Assembly (NCBI GenBank): GCA_026988585.1
Contig: JALSKY010000254.1
Span: 1 to 8,446, forward strand
DNA: 8,446 nucleotides
Reading direction: 5' to 3'
DNA from: Deltaproteobacteria bacterium
GTDB lineage: Bacteria; Desulfobacterota; Dissulfuribacteria; Dissulfuribacterales; QOAL01
Shown: piece by piece, positions 5,964 to 8,446 of the stretch
Position numbering within the stretch: position 1 is the first letter of the stretch
Layout: every line of letters begins with the position of its first letter
Program-made: the position numbers and the translations under genes
Notes under the pieces: generated by a model
What the model saw: the letters and a program-made list of their open reading frames with translations, nothing else
The model's database searches: none
What the model was told of the DNA's origin: nothing

Positions 5964-6965
5964 GTGTATCTGAAATTCTATGGCTTAGAAACCAATCCCT
6001 TTTCCATTGCGCCTGATCCCCGCTTCTTTTATGGATCCGAGGCACATAGGGAAGGGCTGGCACATCTCCAATATGGGATGTCTCAACAGAAGGGGTTTGT
6101 CCTGATTACAGGAGAGGTTGGTACAGGGAAGACCACTCTCCTGAACCTGCTCCTGTCAGAACTGCCAACAGACACCAGGATTGCGATGATAGCCAATCCA
6201 AAGCTCAGCACAAATGAATTCTTTCATCTGACTGCAAGGGCGTTCGGTCTTGGCGAGATAAGAGACAAGGCAGACTTCCTGGTAAGGATGGGGCAGTTCC
6301 TGGAAACTGCAAAGAAAAACAGGCAAGACGTGGTGCTGGTTGTGGATGAAGCACACACCCTATCTTCAGAACTCCTGGAAGAGATCAGGCTGTTGTCCAA
6401 TCTCGAAACCCCCCAGGGAAAGCTGATGAATATTATCCTGGTAGGGCAACCAGAGATAAAAGAGACTCTGGCCAAGCCAGATATGAGGGCACTGAATCAG
6501 CGAATCACCCTGCGCTACAAACTCCGTCCTCTCACGAGGCAGGAGACAAGGGAATATATCCTGGTCCGGCTTGGCAGAGCTGGCGCAAAGGATGCGGAGA
6601 TCTTCTCCATGCCGGCCATTGACAGAATTTTTGATTACACCGGTGGTATTCCACGAATGATAAACATCCTGGCAGACAAGGCCATGTTAACAGGTTTTGT
6701 CAAGGACATACGAACAATAGATGAAAAAACCATAGATGAATGCGCACAGGAGATGGAGATGAAGCCACCGGCTGAGGAGGACCATCACCTGCAAAGCAGG
6801 ATCGCCATCGGCACCCGCAGATCCAGGGGCTCGGGGAAGCCACTGGGATTCAGACTTGCCCTGATGCTCTGTATCATCCTGATCATTTTGGCAGCAATGG
6901 CCGCATATTGGGGCAGAGAGGTTATCAATCCCATACTCTCTATCCTTTCAGAACGTTTTTTTTAA
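5964..6965 (+). CDS. ExeA-like AAA ATPase of the XrtA/PEP-CTERM locus (TIGR03015-like), membrane-anchored
   Basis: This 333-residue protein starts MYLKFYGLETNPFSIAPDPR, the signature start of the ExeA/general-secretion-like ATPases found in XrtA exopolysaccharide loci. Motifs are intact: Walker A GEVGTGKTT (50-58), Walker B VVLVVDEAH (123-131), a sensor-1-like NIILVGQPE (156-164), LNQRI with a possible arginine finger (177-181), and a sensor-2-like GGIPRMIN (227-234). After a polar linker rich in charge (about 262-296), one hydrophobic helix (about 298-315, LALMLCIILIILAAMAAY) anchors the C-terminus, leaving a short tail. The GTG start is 13 bases after the Wzz stop. Its exact role in polymer assembly is not established; ExeA relatives work with envelope secretion machinery. 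Family assignment is strong. Confidence 0.9.
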   Translation: MYLKFYGLETNPFSIAPDPRFFYGSEAHREGLAHLQYGMSQQKGFVLITGEVGTGKTTLLNLLLSELPTDTRIAMIANPKLSTNEFFHLTARAFGLGEIRDKADFLVRMGQFLETAKKNRQDVVLVVDEAHTLSSELLEEIRLLSNLETPQGKLMNIILVGQPEIKETLAKPDMRALNQRITLRYKLRPLTRQETREYILVRLGRAGAKDAEIFSMPAIDRIFDYTGGIPRMINILADKAMLTGFVKDIRTIDEKTIDECAQEMEMKPPAEEDHHLQSRIAIGTRRSRGSGKPLGFRLALMLCIILIILAAMAAYWGREVINPILSILSERFF

Positions 6966-6993
6966 AATCAACCAGATACAGGAAAAAATCAAC

Positions 6994-7929
6994 ATGGGAA
7001 AGCTTACAGAGGCCTTCAAAAAGGCAGAGAGAGAAAACAGGAGACCAGCAGGAGATGGCAGCCACCGCACACCTGCAACCGACAATATATCTTCCCTGAC
7101 GGTAAACACTCCCCCCCTGGAGCCTTCACTAAAGGCAGGGGTAACGAACAAAACATCGATAAAAAAAGAGGGAGCTGGGCTACAATCCCCCATAAATCCA
7201 AAGGTAATCGTCTTTTATCAGCCTGAATCTCTTGCTGCAGAACACTTCAAGGTTCTCCGGGCCTCCATCTTTCATCCAAGGGATGGGAGAAAAATCAAGT
7301 CCATAATGATCACATCAGCCATGGAGCAGGAGGGCAAGACCTTTGTAGCCGCCAATCTTGCAGTCAGCATTGCTCAAAGCGTCAATCCCCATGTGCTGGT
7401 GATAGATTCCGATTGCCGCAGACCAAATTTCCACAACATGGTTGGCATGGAGAACAGACAGGGCCTTACTGAATACCTGCAGGAGCAGGATAGGCCACTC
7501 TCCGATTTTCTCGCAAAGGCCTCTATTCCCAAACTCACGGTGCTGACAGCCGGACAGCCGGTTCGGAATCCGTCTGAACTCATGACCTCTGACAGGATGA
7601 GTGCCCTGCTCAAGGAGACCCGCGAGCGTTATGAGGACCGGTTTGTCCTGGTAGATTCTCCGCCGGCACTGCTTGCAGCTGAGACCATAACTCTCAGCAA
7701 GTTTGTAGATGCCGTGATCCTGGTGATACGCTACGGAAAGGCAGAGAGAGAAGCAGTAGAAGAGGCGATCAACCGTATAGGTAAGGAGAAGATCTTTGGA
7801 ACCATATTCAATGGGTTCGAGATAGCACCAAGACGTCAGGGCTATTACCGGAAATATGGTTATGGATACGGCTATGGATATGGCTCAAAGAAGAAGCGTT
7901 CCTCAGAGGAAAAAGATCAAATGGACTAA
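6994..7929 (+). CDS. BY-type tyrosine autokinase (CpsD/CapB-like, XrtA-associated)
   Basis: This 311-residue cytoplasmic kinase partners the Wzz-like protein. The N-terminus MGKLTEAFKKAER is typical of XrtA-locus kinases and is followed by a variable linker (about 17-68). The kinase core has Walker A ITSAMEQEGKT (105-115), fitting A-x4-GKT although the usual PG before EGK is EQ. Walker A' is VLVIDSDCRRP (134-144, D138 and D140) and Walker B is FVLVDSPP (217-224, D221). The tail has seven tyrosines within residues 284-296 (YYRKYGYGYGYGYG), the cluster that such kinases phosphorylate on each other in cycles to control polymer assembly. It ends in a Lys/Glu-rich stretch. The ATG lies 28 bases after the ATPase stop, with AGGAAA upstream. 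As in Gram-positive CapA/CapB pairs, kinase and transmembrane modulator are separate genes. Confidence 0.92.
   Translation: MGKLTEAFKKAERENRRPAGDGSHRTPATDNISSLTVNTPPLEPSLKAGVTNKTSIKKEGAGLQSPINPKVIVFYQPESLAAEHFKVLRASIFHPRDGRKIKSIMITSAMEQEGKTFVAANLAVSIAQSVNPHVLVIDSDCRRPNFHNMVGMENRQGLTEYLQEQDRPLSDFLAKASIPKLTVLTAGQPVRNPSELMTSDRMSALLKETRERYEDRFVLVDSPPALLAAETITLSKFVDAVILVIRYGKAEREAVEEAINRIGKEKIFGTIFNGFEIAPRRQGYYRKYGYGYGYGYGSKKKRSSEEKDQMD
7855..7884 (+). repeat. Tandem Tyr-Gly codon repeat in the kinase tail
   Basis: Five TAY-GGN units encode (YG)x5 at residues 288-297. The codons vary (TAT/TAC; GGT/GGA/GGC), which points to selection on the protein rather than recent slippage of identical units. 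Together with Y284 and Y285 this makes the autophosphorylation cluster. Confidence 0.8.
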
Positions 7930-7953
7930 AAACTATCTTTAGAGAGATCAGAG

Positions 7954-8446
7954 ATGCTCCGTTTTTTCGGCAAGAGATACCCTATACGCAAGCTCATACT
8001 TATCCTGTGGGAAGGGATCTTCCTTTTCCTGACCATATTGGTCCTCACCTCCGTTACAGCAGGAGAGGTCCCCTCTCTTAAAAATCCGGTGGAGTTTGTC
8101 AGGATCACCACCATAGTTATCACATGTATCCTGTCGCTCTACTACTTCGGACTCTATACCTTTTCCCCGACAGAGGGCCTTAAGGAGATGACCGTTCGTC
8201 TCCTCCAGGCCTTGGGTTCTGCATCCATCTTCCTCGGCCTTCTCTATATGCTGTTCCCGGCCATACTGCCCAATAAATGGGTCTTTTTTGCTGAGATATT
8301 GCTATTCATCACCATGAGCAGTGCCTGGCGCTTTGGCTATCTCTATCTCGTCAAAAAACAGATTACCGGTAAGCCGGTGGTTATCGTTGGGCAGGGCAGA
8401 TTCCCTCTGGACATCATGGAGGAATTAAAAAATCTTCCCGATTCCG
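7954..8446 (+). CDS. Polyprenyl-phosphate sugar transferase, N-terminal part (TIGR03013-like; truncated by window edge)
   Basis: An open frame starts at ATG 7954 and runs off the right edge (164 complete codons). It begins MLRFFGKRYPIRKLILILWE, as in the XrtA/EpsH-associated sugar transferases. Four hydrophobic segments follow (about 12-34, 51-69, 85-103, 108-127), including the RLLQALGSASIFLGLLYMLFP stretch (82-102) seen in this family. A Rossmann-like beginning, PVVIVGQGRFPLDIMEEL (141-158), comes next. The full protein should continue into a bacterial sugar-transferase domain that moves a sugar-1-phosphate onto undecaprenyl phosphate, the first committed step of repeat-unit synthesis; that catalytic part is outside the window. 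AGAGAG lies about 7 bases before the ATG, and the gap to the kinase gene is 24 bases, so it belongs to the same operon. Confidence 0.85.
   Translation, partial: MLRFFGKRYPIRKLILILWEGIFLFLTILVLTSVTAGEVPSLKNPVEFVRITTIVITCILSLYYFGLYTFSPTEGLKEMTVRLLQALGSASIFLGLLYMLFPAILPNKWVFFAEILLFITMSSAWRFGYLYLVKKQITGKPVVIVGQGRFPLDIMEELKNLPDS

Noticed and set aside
1..8446. CRISPR array, tRNA/rRNA genes, insertion sequence or integrated element
   Set aside because: No regularly spaced repeats, no recognisable RNA-gene sequence and no transposase or terminal repeats were seen. The HNH gene alone is not enough to call a mobile element.

Overview
The window holds two divergent transcription units around an AT-rich intergenic region (about 1794-1959). 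The right-hand unit is the export and assembly core of an exopolysaccharide locus of the type linked to exosortase A (XrtA/EpsH, the PEP-CTERM system). An outer-membrane export protein, a beta-barrel, a Wzz-type co-polymerase, an ExeA-like ATPase and a tyrosine kinase imply a Gram-negative cell. The moderate GC content and the style of the proteins suggest a deltaproteobacterium (Desulfobacterota-like). That placement is inferred from resemblance, not from a marker gene.

Left part, minus strand, read right to left: an HDOD-domain protein with a TTG start (1793-906), then 15 bases later a divergent KptA/Tpt1-like RNA 2'-phosphotransferase homologue that has lost several family motifs and gained a charged C-terminal tail (890-81). 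An open frame (60-1) running off the left edge may be a third gene of this unit. A possible TATAAT box and a dyad symmetry lie upstream of the HDOD gene.

Right part, plus strand: a small HNH endonuclease-like gene (1960-2259) sits 26 bases before the polysaccharide genes. Next come a short polysaccharide export (OPX/Wza-family) protein (2286-2906), a predicted outer-membrane beta-barrel (2967-4337), a chain-length determinant with three membrane segments (4328-5950), a membrane-anchored AAA ATPase starting with GTG (5964-6965), a BY-type tyrosine kinase with a tyrosine-rich tail (6994-7929), and the 5' part of a polyprenyl-phosphate sugar transferase (7954 to the right edge). Spacing is 13-60 bases or overlapping, so this reads as one operon.

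Working model (family knowledge plus inference): the sugar transferase loads the first sugar-phosphate on undecaprenyl phosphate. The Wzz-like protein and the separate kinase control chain length and assembly, while the ATPase has an accessory role. The periplasmic OPX protein and the beta-barrel together form the exit route, because the OPX protein is too short to build its own outer-membrane pore. Neither an exosortase nor a PEP-CTERM substrate lies in the window; both would be expected to the right or elsewhere.

The polysaccharide genes form a recognisable, known type of system. The least explained items are the degenerate KptA-like protein with its HDOD partner, and the HNH gene at the head of the polysaccharide operon.
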